DNA of 64,000 bases from Bacteroidia bacterium. Its GTDB lineage: Bacteria > Bacteroidota > Bacteroidia > Flavobacteriales > Flavobacteriaceae. The position numbers were made by a program, and so were the translations under genes. Position 1 is the stretch's first letter; each line of letters opens with the position of its first letter. Under the pieces are notes generated by a model. That model had not been told where the DNA came from, did no database searches, and saw nothing but the letters and a program-made list of their open reading frames with translations. The stretch covers positions 124,001 to 188,000 of the forward strand of contig JAUIDI010000001.1 of NCBI GenBank assembly GCA_030428705.1, read 5' to 3'. Positions 1 through 9,311 of the stretch are shown piece after piece.

Positions 1-1
1 T

Positions 2-979
2 CAGGAAAATGGGGTGTATGTGTTTACCATGAACGGATTTCCCTACGGGAACTTTCATGACGAACGGGTCAAAGAAAATGTACATGCTCCGGATTGGACC
101 ACAAAAGATCGGGTAACCTATACCAAACGACTTTTTGAACAATTGTCCGAATTGATTCCTGAAGGATTATCAGGCGGCATATCAACTTCCCCGATAACGT
201 ACAAATACTGGCACGATGCAAAGGAATCCATCCAAAAGGCCTTTGAGATTGGCGCAAAAAACTTTATGGAAGTCGCATTACAGCTTTATGATATTGAAGG
301 GAAAACGGGCAAATATTTACATCTCGACATTGAACCAGAACCTGATGGACTGCTGGAGAACAGTGATGAGGTCTTACATTTTTACGGGGACTATTTAATC
401 CCTATCGGAACGGAAATTTTAAAAGAAAGACTTGATTTAAAAGAACCGGAAGCTGAAAAGATTATCAAACGTTACATAACCGTATGCTACGATATCTGCC
501 ATTTTTCGCTGGCCTTCGAAGAACCTGTTGATACCTTTCGGAAATTCCGAAATGCGGGCATAAAAATTGGCAAGATTCAAGTGAGCGCGGCATTAAAAAT
601 TATAAATGACGAAACGAACAAAGAAGCCCTATGGCAGTCGCTTTCCCGTTTTGACGAACCCACTTATTTGCATCAGGTAACCGAAAAAATCAATGGAAAG
701 ATCAAGACGTACCATGACCTGCCTATCGTTTTGAAAGAACGAAAGGCCTTTTCAGAACTTCGAGCCCATTTTCACGTTCCTATTTTTTTGGAGCAATTTG
801 GCAAGTTGTATTCCACTCAAGACCATATTCTCAAAGTGGTCGATTATCTCAAAAAAAATCAGGTTTCGAAACACCTTGAAATAGAAACGTATACTTGGGA
901 TGTTCTTCCTCAAGAATTGAAAAGAAATCTGTCCGAATCCATTGTACGTGAAATCGAGTGGTTCAAAGAAAGGCTCTGA
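2..979 (+). CDS. eboE: EboE-like TIM-barrel protein, 5' end cut by window
   Basis: The reading frame is open to the left window edge, so the N-terminus is missing; a GTG at 14 is an internal codon, not a convincing start. The visible 320 or so residues resemble the xylose-isomerase-like TIM-barrel protein EboE of the ebo cluster, including the N-terminal stretch FTMNGFPYG and a central HLDIEPEPDG. The ebo genes are linked to export or trafficking of a prenylated or otherwise modified metabolite; the reaction of EboE is not known. The stop lies 3 bases before eboF, so the two are co-transcribed. Family assignment is by recognition of sequence and of the eboF neighbour. Confidence 0.75.
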   Translation, partial: QENGVYVFTMNGFPYGNFHDERVKENVHAPDWTTKDRVTYTKRLFEQLSELIPEGLSGGISTSPITYKYWHDAKESIQKAFEIGAKNFMEVALQLYDIEGKTGKYLHLDIEPEPDGLLENSDEVLHFYGDYLIPIGTEILKERLDLKEPEAEKIIKRYITVCYDICHFSLAFEEPVDTFRKFRNAGIKIGKIQVSAALKIINDETNKEALWQSLSRFDEPTYLHQVTEKINGKIKTYHDLPIVLKERKAFSELRAHFHVPIFLEQFGKLYSTQDHILKVVDYLKKNQVSKHLEIETYTWDVLPQELKRNLSESIVREIEWFKERL

Positions 980-982
980 CCT

Positions 983-2353
983 ATGCAGAAAACCGTCGTA
1001 ATAAATGTAGTGGGCCTGACCAAAAGGCTGATTGGCGAGCACACCCCATTTATAAAATCATTTTTTGAGAAGGGCAAATCGACGACGATCACGCCTGTAC
1101 TTCCGGCGGTAACCTGTTCGGCCCAGTCTACCTATCTCACCGGAAGGCACCCTTCGGAACACGGTATTGTGGGCAACGGCTGGTATTTTAAGGATGAGTG
1201 TGAGGTAAAATTCTGGCGGCAGTCCAATAAACTTGTACAAAGTGAAAAAATTTGGGACAGACTCAAAAGTGAAAATCCGGGATTCACATGCGCAAATATG
1301 TTCTGGTGGTACAATATGTACGCAAATACCGATTACAACGTTACGCCCCGCCCGAATTACTTGGCCGATGGCAGGAAGATTCCCGATTGTTATTCACATC
1401 CTTCGGATCTTCGGGATAAACTTCAGGATAAATTGGGCACTTTTCCCTTGTTCCATTTTTGGGGGCCGAAAACCTCGATCAAATCGAGCCAATGGATAGC
1501 GGATGCCACGATAGAAACCGATCGTTTATATGATCCGACACTAACACTGGTGTATCTTCCTCATCTGGATTATAATCTTCAAAGACACGGAATCGATTTT
1601 AAGGTCATTTCAAAGGACTTGAATGAAATAGATAGTGTGGTACGGCATTTGGTCGAATATTATCAAAACCAAAATGCACATGTAATCCTACTTTCGGAAT
1701 ACGGTATTACCGATGTTGACAATCCCATCCATTTGAATCGGGTTTTAAGGGAAGAAGGACTGCTCAACGTTCGGATCGAGCGCGGATTGGAACTTTTTGA
1801 TGCCGGTGCGAGCAAGGCGTTTGCCGTGGCCGACCATCAAGTTGCGCATATCTATTTAAATGACAAATCGTTGGTGTCACAAGTCAAAAAACTAGTTGAA
1901 AAAGTTGAGGGCGTTGAAAAGGTATATTCCGGTGAGGAGCGAAAAGCGATCAATCTGGATCACGAACGTTGTGGCGATCTGGTCGTTTTGGCGGATTCCC
2001 GCTCATGGTTTACCTATTACTTTTGGATGGATGACGAAAAAGCGCCCGACTATGCCAGAATGGTTGATATCCATAAAAAACCGGGCTATGATCCTGTCGA
2101 AATGCTAACGGATCCAAAGGACAGATTCGTTTTGGCCAAGGTAATCCGCAAACTGGTCATGAAGAAATTAGGCTTCAGAACGGTAATGGACATCATTCCT
2201 TTGAATGCAAAATTGGTAAAGGGCTCACATGGCCGGATTCCTGATGATGTTGATGATTATCCCATTTTGATTACGAATAACAAAACTTGTAGTCTTGAGA
2301 AAAACATAGCGCCAACCGATGTCTTCGACGTAATCAAAACCCATGTACAGTAG
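983..2353 (+). CDS. eboF: EboF-like alkaline phosphatase / nucleotide pyrophosphatase family protein
   Basis: 456-residue protein of the alkaline phosphatase/type I phosphodiesterase superfamily. The N-terminal part has the typical metal/nucleophile region (PAVTCSAQSTYLTGRHPSEHG, residues about 38-60, with the Ser/Thr of CSAQST at the nucleophile position), and later HDxD-like and HGR segments (DHQVAH, KGSHGR). No signal peptide is present, so it should be cytoplasmic. It follows eboE by 3 bases, which fits the usual last gene of the ebo operon. The physiological substrate is unknown. The next gene is convergent and no terminator is obvious in the 51 bases between. Confidence 0.75.
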   Translation: MQKTVVINVVGLTKRLIGEHTPFIKSFFEKGKSTTITPVLPAVTCSAQSTYLTGRHPSEHGIVGNGWYFKDECEVKFWRQSNKLVQSEKIWDRLKSENPGFTCANMFWWYNMYANTDYNVTPRPNYLADGRKIPDCYSHPSDLRDKLQDKLGTFPLFHFWGPKTSIKSSQWIADATIETDRLYDPTLTLVYLPHLDYNLQRHGIDFKVISKDLNEIDSVVRHLVEYYQNQNAHVILLSEYGITDVDNPIHLNRVLREEGLLNVRIERGLELFDAGASKAFAVADHQVAHIYLNDKSLVSQVKKLVEKVEGVEKVYSGEERKAINLDHERCGDLVVLADSRSWFTYYFWMDDEKAPDYARMVDIHKKPGYDPVEMLTDPKDRFVLAKVIRKLVMKKLGFRTVMDIIPLNAKLVKGSHGRIPDDVDDYPILITNNKTCSLEKNIAPTDVFDVIKTHVQ

Positions 2354-2404
2354 CTCGTTAGAAACAAAAAGGTTTTGAGACCTCGAAATTGTGATCAATT
2401 ATGT

Positions 2405-3226
2405 TTAGTCAAATAGAGAAGATTGTTTATTCTGTACAGGTGCAACAAACTCACGAAGATAAATGGTCGATTTTGATTTTTTGCCCGACGCTTCCCTCCA
2501 TTTTAGCATTTCGGGAGAAACCTGGCTCTTGTGACATTTTAGGGATTCCATGGCCCTTTCGGCATCTTTGTTCGCATATTTGATTTTGACATTTAGATAT
2601 GTCGAATCGATTCCGGCCAATTTTTTTCGTTCAGGCTCATCAATAAGATTGGAAGGAGTACCAACATAATACAACTTTTTAGTTTTTTCCCAAATTTTGC
2701 TGAGAAACACCTGCGTTACCGATGCACCTACCAAGCGGTGATCCATATGGGTGCTCCCTCCGTCGGGCCCCCAAGTGATCAGAACGTCGGGTTTCCTGTC
2801 CGCAACGATACCTTCTAACTCTAAAATCAATTCTCTTGCATGGGGCACATGGCCATCATAACCCTCGGCGGCCCTAAGCTGGTCATGATAATCTAGATGT
2901 ATCAGTTCTACACCAAGTTTTTTGGCGGCACACTGCATCTCTTCTTTACGCAGGGCGGCCAAACCATCCCCGGCCACATGGTCGGTAAAATCGTTAGTGC
3001 CCAATCGACCATCTGTGCATATAACGAGATACACCTTGATACCCTCATCGACATATTTTGAAAGGATTGGGGATACGGTCATTTCGTCGTCGGGATGGGC
3101 AAAAATAGCCATAAGTACCTTGTCGTTTCCATTTTTTTGGGCGGCTCCCGATAAGAGGTTTAAAAACAACAGTGAAGCCAATATGGCAATGGACGTAATT
3201 CGAGCGAATTTTTGTTTCGAGATCAT
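2405..3226 (-). CDS. PIG-L family deacetylase, exported
   Basis: LmbE/PIG-L zinc-dependent N-deacetylase family. The family signature AHPDDE occurs soon after an N-terminal hydrophobic signal segment (ARITSIAILASLLFLNLLSGA), and a second conserved HMDHR motif is near residue 160. These carry the zinc ligands and catalytic Asp of the family. Substrates are N-acetyl groups on sugars or related compounds; here the enzyme should be periplasmic. I chose the ATG at 3226 because it starts directly before the signal peptide; a longer frame would overlap the upstream ThuA gene. Same operon as the ThuA-like gene. Confidence 0.85.
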   Translation of the reverse strand: MISKQKFARITSIAILASLLFLNLLSGAAQKNGNDKVLMAIFAHPDDEMTVSPILSKYVDEGIKVYLVICTDGRLGTNDFTDHVAGDGLAALRKEEMQCAAKKLGVELIHLDYHDQLRAAEGYDGHVPHARELILELEGIVADRKPDVLITWGPDGGSTHMDHRLVGASVTQVFLSKIWEKTKKLYYVGTPSNLIDEPERKKLAGIDSTYLNVKIKYANKDAERAMESLKCHKSQVSPEMLKWREASGKKSKSTIYLREFVAPVQNKQSSLFD

Positions 3227-3269
3227 TTTGAAAAATTTAGTTGCCCACCACGGTTTACTACTAACGAAG

Positions 3270-4385
3270 TTACTGCGCAAGACTTTCGATGGAAAGCTTC
3301 TTGTTTATCCAGTACTCATCATCTTTAAACCCATAAGCAGAGGGATTATACTTCCCAACCAAGTCAACATTCGCTTTTTCGGGGACAGTTTCATCCATAG
3401 CCCAAAAAATACCATTGATCAATAGCCGTCGTACCCCTTCATTCAATAGATCTGATGCTGCGCCTATGGTCGAGGTAAAGGCCTTTCCTTTCTTTCCGTT
3501 TGGCAGTTGATAGCTTTTTGTCCACGCGATAGGCATCAAAACATTATTTACCTTGTCTCCCACATTGTTTTCGGTGGCCAGTTCATCATCTGAAGGTTTC
3601 ATTCCAAAAAAGACATCGTTTTCATCATATTCACCTTTTCTATTGACAACTTGCCCTAGAATTATCGGTTGGCTATCGCCCGGTAATGGTAAGCGAATAC
3701 CATAAACATCAGTAGGGCCCCAAATTTCACCATCCTCAATGCCGTTTGCAATTGGATGGGTTTTAGCACCTTCGGCAATAACACCCCTCGTACTTTGGTG
3801 TTTGTGGTGCCCGTGATGATTCACCCAGTTTTCTCCGAGTACCAGCCTTCCGAATCCGTCCTTCCATTCGGCTTTGTCGTCTTTGTAATAATTGCCGTAA
3901 TGTTTGAAATTCGAGGTGGAATCCTTTGAAAAATTAAAGGCGTGTGTAGCCGTTCTGATTCCGACCACGGGTTTTCCGGCCCTTAGGTAGTCGTCGATAT
4001 GTTGCATCTGATCATCGGGCAATGCACGGAAACGCGTAAATATGACCATCATCTCGGCCGAATCCAAGGCTTCCAGACCTGGGATGTTTGTTCCGAAATT
4101 CACATTGACCACTCCGGGTTCGATAGGATCTTGGGCAAACAAGACCGTACAACTGAACCCATAATGTTTGGAAAGGATTTTTGCCAACTGTGGCAGCGCC
4201 TCTTCGGAGCGATATTCCTCATCTCCGGAAATCAAAACGATATGTTTTGCATTTGCACCGTTTCCCTCGAAAGTCAACCATTGCTTCGGGGTCTCTTCTG
4301 CTTTCTCAACAATGGTTTCTTTCTTTTTTTCGGCACAGGAACCAATCAAAAAACCGAAAATCAAAAAAAGGAATATTTTTTTCAC
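3270..4385 (-). CDS. ThuA domain lipoprotein
   Basis: 371 residues with a GTG start and a clear lipoprotein signal (FLIFGFLIGSC, Cys17). The mature part matches the ThuA family (trehalose utilisation, class I glutamine-amidotransferase-like fold): HIVLISGDEEYRSEE near residue 48, and a HHGHHKHQS stretch after the core. ThuA proteins act with Gfo/Idh/MocA dehydrogenases on 3-keto-glycosides in some bacteria; the exact role of lipoprotein ThuA members is not settled. The next gene downstream (PIG-L) starts about 45 bases after the stop, consistent with a two-gene operon. Confidence 0.8.
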   Translation of the reverse strand: MKKIFLFLIFGFLIGSCAEKKKETIVEKAEETPKQWLTFEGNGANAKHIVLISGDEEYRSEEALPQLAKILSKHYGFSCTVLFAQDPIEPGVVNVNFGTNIPGLEALDSAEMMVIFTRFRALPDDQMQHIDDYLRAGKPVVGIRTATHAFNFSKDSTSNFKHYGNYYKDDKAEWKDGFGRLVLGENWVNHHGHHKHQSTRGVIAEGAKTHPIANGIEDGEIWGPTDVYGIRLPLPGDSQPIILGQVVNRKGEYDENDVFFGMKPSDDELATENNVGDKVNNVLMPIAWTKSYQLPNGKKGKAFTSTIGAASDLLNEGVRRLLINGIFWAMDETVPEKANVDLVGKYNPSAYGFKDDEYWINKKLSIESLAQ

Positions 4386-4467
4386 AAACTTTATTTTTAA
4401 ATGTTTACACCCTACGTTGAATATCTTTTATTATCCAATTTCCAACATCCAAATCCGACTTTGTACT

Positions 4468-5307
4468 TCAAATCCCCATTCCTTCCTTAATGAGCCTCAA
4501 CCCTTTGGTGTATATCTCTTCGGAAGGGGAATAGTCCCGCCATACGTTAATGGCATTGGCAAATTCGGGTATGATCGTGCTAAAAGCTTCTATGGTCAGC
4601 CATCCGTCATATCCGATTTCCTTTATGGCCGGAAAAACATCGTTCCAATCGACTTGTCCGCTTCCTGGTGTGCCACGATCGTTTTCGCTGATGTGTATGT
4701 GTTTTAAGACTGGCGCAATGGTTTTCAAGGCGCCAGACTGACTTTTTTCCTCGATATTACTATGGTGCGTATCATACATTGCACCCAAATTTGGATGATC
4801 CACCGCCTCCACCATAGTTTTTAGATCGACCATTGTATTGTACAAGTAGCACTCGAACCGATTTACGGCCTCGGGTGCAAGTATAATGTTCGATTGTTCT
4901 GCATATTCGGCAGCTTTTCGCAACATTTCGATGCTCCATCGTTTCTCTTCAAGGGTCGGAGGTTGACGGGTAAAATAAGCGAATGTGGAATGGAACGGTC
5001 CACAAATGACTTCAACATTGGCAGCAGCGCTCATATCGATCGACCACTTGAGCTTGTCCAAGCCGGCGGCTCTATAACTTTTATCGGGACTAGCAATATT
5101 CTCTTCGGGCGCCAAAGCGGCCACGGCAGTTACGCCCATTTCCGTATCTGAAAAATATCGGCCCAATTTGGCATAATGCGTTTCATCGCCTTCCCCTAAA
5201 AATAGTTCTACACCATCATAGCCGGTTTTCTTTAAGGTATCTACGATGGGGAAATGTTCTTCCGTCACATGGTTGGTCCAGAGGAGCATGTTCATTCCTA
5301 TCTTCAT
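4468..5307 (-). CDS. sugar phosphate isomerase/epimerase (tagatose 3-epimerase-like TIM barrel)
   Basis: 279-residue TIM barrel of the AP-endonuclease-2/xylose isomerase-like superfamily. Likely metal ligands sit at conserved places: E in LAPEAVNRFE (about 145), D/H in MYDTHHSN (about 179), H in HIHISENDRGTPG (about 205), and E in WLTIEAF (about 238). This arrangement is that of D-tagatose/D-psicose 3-epimerases, so keto-sugar epimerisation is a reasonable inference. No signal peptide. It lies downstream of the MFS permease, but a terminator separates the two, so it may have its own promoter or depend on read-through. Confidence 0.8.
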   Translation of the reverse strand: MKIGMNMLLWTNHVTEEHFPIVDTLKKTGYDGVELFLGEGDETHYAKLGRYFSDTEMGVTAVAALAPEENIASPDKSYRAAGLDKLKWSIDMSAAANVEVICGPFHSTFAYFTRQPPTLEEKRWSIEMLRKAAEYAEQSNIILAPEAVNRFECYLYNTMVDLKTMVEAVDHPNLGAMYDTHHSNIEEKSQSGALKTIAPVLKHIHISENDRGTPGSGQVDWNDVFPAIKEIGYDGWLTIEAFSTIIPEFANAINVWRDYSPSEEIYTKGLRLIKEGMGI

Positions 5308-5360
5308 AACAAACTATTTAATCGAATTCGTGTTTTGACAAAAGTAAATGTTAGGTCTCA

Positions 5361-5397
5361 ATAAAAAAATAACCCCCTCCTGAAACAGGCAGGGGGT
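5361..5397 (-). terminator. Rho-independent terminator after MFS permease
   Basis: On the minus strand a G/C-rich stem (CCCCCT paired with AGGGGG, extended by CCTG/CAGG with one bulged base) is followed by TTATTTTTTTATT. It begins about 20 bases after the stop codon of the permease gene and before the start of the isomerase gene. Confidence 0.8.
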
Positions 5398-5417
5398 CAT
5401 TTTATGTTTCTTTTGTA

Positions 5418-6668
5418 TTAATGTGCTGTAGCGACAGGGGTATCATCTTGCTTACGGTTCTTTACCCAAAAGTAAAGAATGGTAAAAAGAACGATTAATA
5501 TGATTGGAAAAAGGGTAATGGTCTGCATGGTATTTTGGCCGGCTACCAGTTCCAGTTCATCACCCGTAAGTCCCGCTGCCGCAGCTTCGGCCTTGTCCGA
5601 GTCGATCCATCGTCCGGTAAGAGGTTGAAAAATGGTCTGGGAAAACATTCCCACGGCACCTAGTATTGACATTCCTAAAGCGCCACTTTTTGGAATTTTA
5701 TCAGCAATAAATCCTATCATATTGGGCCAGAAATAGGCAACACCCAAGGCGAAAAAGATAGCGGCGACATAGGCCATTGTTCCCGTTTGCGTACTAAATA
5801 GATAAATACCGATAGTGGCCAAGACCGCAGATCCGAGCAATACGCCGGTCTGGTCAAATTTCGCCACCATTTCACCACCAAAATAGCGGGCTACGGCCAT
5901 GATACCGGTTACCAATGCCAGAATCAACATAGGTTGGGCCCCACTTTTTGACAGGATAACACTTGTCCATTGTTGCGGTATGAATTCAGTAGCGGCGGTC
6001 AGCGCCATACAGACAACCATGAACAAGAACAAGGGGGAAGCCATTGCCTTTAAATTGCCCATCAGTGTAGCCCCTTCCTGAACTTTTGCCTTGGGCCAAC
6101 TTTGGCCAAAGAATAAATAAGCGTAAATCAATGTAGGAATCATAATAACCCAAATTTGTGATTCCCAGCTCATACCGGCATCCGTCATGAATTTTGAGAC
6201 CAAGCTCCCGATAACGATACCTCCTGGAAACCACATATGAAAACGGTTCATCATCTTGCTCATTCGGGTTCCCTGATAGGCGTCGGCGATCATCGGGTTA
6301 CAAGCTGCCTCCGTACACCCGTTGCCTAGACCGATAAGCAAAGTCGATATCAAAAGGCCCGTATAACTTCCAGCATAAATGGTCATTATGATACCGATGG
6401 CATGGGCAAAAAAAGCGAATTGCATAATGGCCTTCCCGCCTACCTTATGATATATCAAACCTCCTATTACCATGGAGATCGGAAAGCCTAGGAACCACAT
6501 TGAATTGATATAACCCAATTGCTCGGCATTTAAACTCAATTCTTCGCCTAGTTGCGGTAAAATTCCAGCTCTTATACTGAATGAAAGAGCCGTGGTAATC
6601 AGTGCAAAACAACTACCATAAAACAGCCTATTGGCATTGGTAGTTGAAGCAGATGCAGTATTTTCCAT
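5418..6668 (-). CDS. MFS sugar permease
   Basis: 416-residue integral membrane protein with about 12 hydrophobic segments and the loop spacing of the major facilitator superfamily, nearest in look to the sugar/fucose-type symporters of Bacteroidota. Examples of membrane helices are SNAPs such as MVIGGLIYHKVGGKAIM (TM2-3 loop) and GLLISTLLIGLGNGC. It probably imports a mono- or disaccharide with protons. It is divergent from the seven-gene oxidation operon that starts at 6903, so the 234-base region between them probably controls both. Terminated by the hairpin just downstream. Substrate cannot be read from sequence. Confidence 0.8.
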   Translation of the reverse strand: MENTASASTTNANRLFYGSCFALITTALSFSIRAGILPQLGEELSLNAEQLGYINSMWFLGFPISMVIGGLIYHKVGGKAIMQFAFFAHAIGIIMTIYAGSYTGLLISTLLIGLGNGCTEAACNPMIADAYQGTRMSKMMNRFHMWFPGGIVIGSLVSKFMTDAGMSWESQIWVIMIPTLIYAYLFFGQSWPKAKVQEGATLMGNLKAMASPLFLFMVVCMALTAATEFIPQQWTSVILSKSGAQPMLILALVTGIMAVARYFGGEMVAKFDQTGVLLGSAVLATIGIYLFSTQTGTMAYVAAIFFALGVAYFWPNMIGFIADKIPKSGALGMSILGAVGMFSQTIFQPLTGRWIDSDKAEAAAAGLTGDELELVAGQNTMQTITLFPIILIVLFTILYFWVKNRKQDDTPVATAH

Positions 6669-6820
6669 AATATGTTGTTTAAGAAATTAGTTGGTTACAC
6701 AAGTTTCGAACTTATAAAAAGCGGAGTTAAATATCGTCAAAAGTTCGACTTTTTTTTGAACTTTTCATAATTAATTTGTTAAACTGATGTGTCATTGACA
6801 TTTGCGTTTGGATATTAGTC

Positions 6821-6850
6821 TTGCAAAAATTTTCGATAATCCTATTTTTG
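6821..6850 (+). promoter_or_regulatory. Bacteroidota-type promoter for sugar-oxidation operon
   Basis: TTG at 6821-6823, a 19-base spacer and TATTTTTG at 6843-6850 match the Bacteroidota sigma-ABfr consensus TTG-N19-TAnnTTTG exactly. Expected start of transcription is near 6857, giving a leader of about 45 bases before the ATG at 6903. Confidence 0.7.
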
Positions 6851-6902
6851 GTTAATTTTAGGACAACAAAAATTACCTGATAAACTGTAAATCCCAATAA
6901 AA

Positions 6903-7946
6903 ATGCAAGAGAACAACTTTCCTAAACTCCACAATGCGTCATGGCCCGGGGTGGTGGGCAAAGGCCCCGATTCGGAACCGCCTATCGATTTGGATACGAT
7001 GCTGAAATTAACTGCCGATGCCGAGGTAGATGGACAAAAATTCGATGGTGTCGATCTTTTCTTGGCAGATCCCCATGTGAGCATCGATTCGTCGGATGAC
7101 GACTTGAAACGACTGGCGGACAAAGTCGGTTCGTACAATTTGGAAATAGGAAGTTTTGTGGCTCCGGTTTGGGGCGTTACGGGCGGCGGTTCGGCAATGG
7201 GCTCTGCCGAAGAACGAAAAAACTTTGTCACCCAAGTTCAAAAGGCCTGCGCCATAGGGAAGAAATTACGTGATATGGGTATCAGGCCTCACGGTGTCGT
7301 TAGGATCGATTCTTCGGTCGATCCTGAAAGTTGGGCCAAAGATCCGGCGAACAATACAAAACTCATCGCCCAGACCTTTCGCGAAGCTTGTGACGTAGCG
7401 GCCGACTATGGCGAATCACTTGCAGCAGAAGGCGAAATCTGCTGGGGCGGTATGCACGGCTGGAAAACGATGATCGATACCTTAGAAGCCGTTGATAGGC
7501 CCAATATCGGTTTTCAGGCGGATATGGCGCATACCTTATTATACCTTCTTGGCTACAATAAAGAGGATGAACGCATTCTTCCCAAAGATTTCGATTGGAA
7601 TGATCGGGAAACCCTGACCGCAGGACTCAAAACCTTGACGGCGGCTCTGCGCCCTTGGACGATCGATTTTCACGTGGCACAAAATGATGGTACCGTTTTC
7701 GGTTCCGGTTCCCATGATAAAACGGGAAGGCATTGCCAGGCATCCGATCCCAACGGCAAATTAGATATTGCTGTGGATGCCGGTCATTGGCTACGCGATG
7801 AAAATGGAAACCTGACCAAGAAATTAAAGCACATTTGTTGGGACGGATGTATGTTCCCTAACGAAGTGATGATGCAACCTAAAACATGGAACGATATTTT
7901 GGGTGCCATGTTGAAGGTTCGCGAACTGCACGGCTGGAAGGAATAA
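6903..7946 (+). CDS. sugar isomerase/epimerase, TIM-barrel
   Basis: 347-residue cytoplasmic TIM barrel of the xylose-isomerase-like family. Acidic and histidine residues in [14 protein letters not shown] (about 174-187), [15 protein letters not shown] (about 205) and [11 protein letters not shown] (about 253) are at the positions of the metal ligands of this superfamily. It is clearly different from the 279-residue isomerase at 4468 and longer than most. First gene of a seven-gene operon; downstream partners are dehydrogenases, so it probably acts on a keto-sugar produced by them. Specific reaction unknown. Confidence 0.75.
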   Translation: MQENNFPKLHNASWPGVVGKGPDSEPPIDLDTMLKLTADAEVDGQKFDGVDLFLADPHVSIDSSDDDLKRLADKVGSYNLEIGSFVAPVWGVTGGGSAMGSAEERKNFVTQVQKACAIGKKLRDMGIRPHGVVRIDSSVDPESWAKDPANNTKLIAQTFREACDVAADYGESLAAEGEICWGGMHGWKTMIDTLEAVDRPNIGFQADMAHTLLYLLGYNKEDERILPKDFDWNDRETLTAGLKTLTAALRPWTIDFHVAQNDGTVFGSGSHDKTGRHCQASDPNGKLDIAVDAGHWLRDENGNLTKKLKHICWDGCMFPNEVMMQPKTWNDILGAMLKVRELHGWKE

Positions 7947-8086
7947 ATCCAATATTCAAAAGTGGCAATGTATGCCGCTGAAAGGTTGTAATCCGTCTCT
8001 TTCCTTGAAAGAATAGGTGATTTCAATACAATGACGGTTTCCCAAAACAGAAATAGAACGACTACTAAGATTATCAAGACATAAAC

Positions 8087-9241
8087 ATGAGCGACAAAAA
8101 AGAATTTAGAGTAGGATTGATCGGCTACGGATTTATGGGGCGTACCCATTCCAACGCCTATAAAAGAGTCGGCGATTTTTTTCCCGATTTAAAATACAGA
8201 CCGGTTTTAAAAGCGGTTTGTGCGCGTAACGAGGAACGTGTCACCGCCTTTGCCGAACAGTGGGGCTATGAGTCGGTGGAAACCGATTGGCGTAAAGTGG
8301 TCGCCCGTGACGATATCGATGCGATTGACATCTGTACGCCAAATAATATGCATGCCGATATTGCCATTGCCGCTGCGGAGGCGGGCAAAATGGTACTCTG
8401 CGAAAAGCCATTGGCACGAACGGTGGCCGAGGCACAACCTATGGTAGATGCCATTGAAAAGGCCGGGGTCGCCAACACGGTATATTATAATTATAGAAGA
8501 ATACCTGCTGTTACCCTGGCCAAACAACTCATAGACGCCGGAAAGTTGGGCAAGATTTTCCATTATCGGGCCAACTTTTTGCAGGATTGGACAATAAGTC
8601 CTGAACTTCCTCAAGGAGGCGAAGGACTGTGGCGGTTGGACGATGCCGCGGCCGGATCTGGGGTTACGGGCGACCTATTGGCGCACTGTATCGACACAGC
8701 AATGTGGCTTAATGGCGGTATCAAGGATGTTTCGGCCATGACCGAGACTTTCATCAAGGAAAGGGTACATTCATTGACTGGCGAAAAGCAAAAAGTAGGT
8801 ATCGACGATGCCTGTATCTTCCATTGTCATTTCGACAACGGTTCGTTGGGACTGTTCGAATCCACACGCTATGCCAGGGGCCACAAGGCCCTGTATACTT
8901 TTGAGATCAATGGTGAGCACGCTTCTATAAAATGGAATCTGCACGACCTTACCCGTCTCGAATATTTTGACCATAGGGACGAGTCGATTGAAAGAGGGTG
9001 GCGTTCCATCCATGTGACCGATGGCGACCAGCCTTATATGGACAAATGGTGGGTACCTGGATTATCCATCGGTTACGAGCACAGTTTTGTACACCAAGTG
9101 GCCGATTTTCTTCAATGTTTGGAGGAAGGGAAACCGTGCTCTCCAACATTCAGGGAAGCCCAGGAGACACAGAAAGTCTGTGAAGCCGTTCTCGAATCCG
9201 CAAGATCAAAAAGCTGGAAAGATACCGGAGTTCAATGGTAG
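8087..9241 (+). CDS. Gfo/Idh/MocA family oxidoreductase
   Basis: 384 residues. N-terminal Rossmann fold with GYGFMG at residues 13-18, followed by the family's EKP motif at 106-108 (Lys is the conserved catalytic-site residue) and an alpha/beta C-terminal domain. NAD(P)-dependent sugar dehydrogenases of this family oxidise inositols, glucosides (often at C3), glucose-fructose pairs or amino sugars. No signal peptide. A 140-base spacer separates it from the isomerase upstream, in which I see no terminator. Its position next to a TIM-barrel isomerase resembles 3-keto-sugar pathways, but the substrate is inference. Confidence 0.85.
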   Translation: MSDKKEFRVGLIGYGFMGRTHSNAYKRVGDFFPDLKYRPVLKAVCARNEERVTAFAEQWGYESVETDWRKVVARDDIDAIDICTPNNMHADIAIAAAEAGKMVLCEKPLARTVAEAQPMVDAIEKAGVANTVYYNYRRIPAVTLAKQLIDAGKLGKIFHYRANFLQDWTISPELPQGGEGLWRLDDAAAGSGVTGDLLAHCIDTAMWLNGGIKDVSAMTETFIKERVHSLTGEKQKVGIDDACIFHCHFDNGSLGLFESTRYARGHKALYTFEINGEHASIKWNLHDLTRLEYFDHRDESIERGWRSIHVTDGDQPYMDKWWVPGLSIGYEHSFVHQVADFLQCLEEGKPCSPTFREAQETQKVCEAVLESARSKSWKDTGVQW

Positions 9242-9311
9242 TAGCGTTGATTGTCGCACTATAAAGTTTTATTGAACTTGACATTAAAAACTACCAACGA
9301 ACAACGAAAAC

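Noticed and set aside
2922-3425. Plus-strand open frame of 167 codons
   Set aside because: Antisense to PIG-L and ThuA genes, whose motifs are clear on the minus strand.
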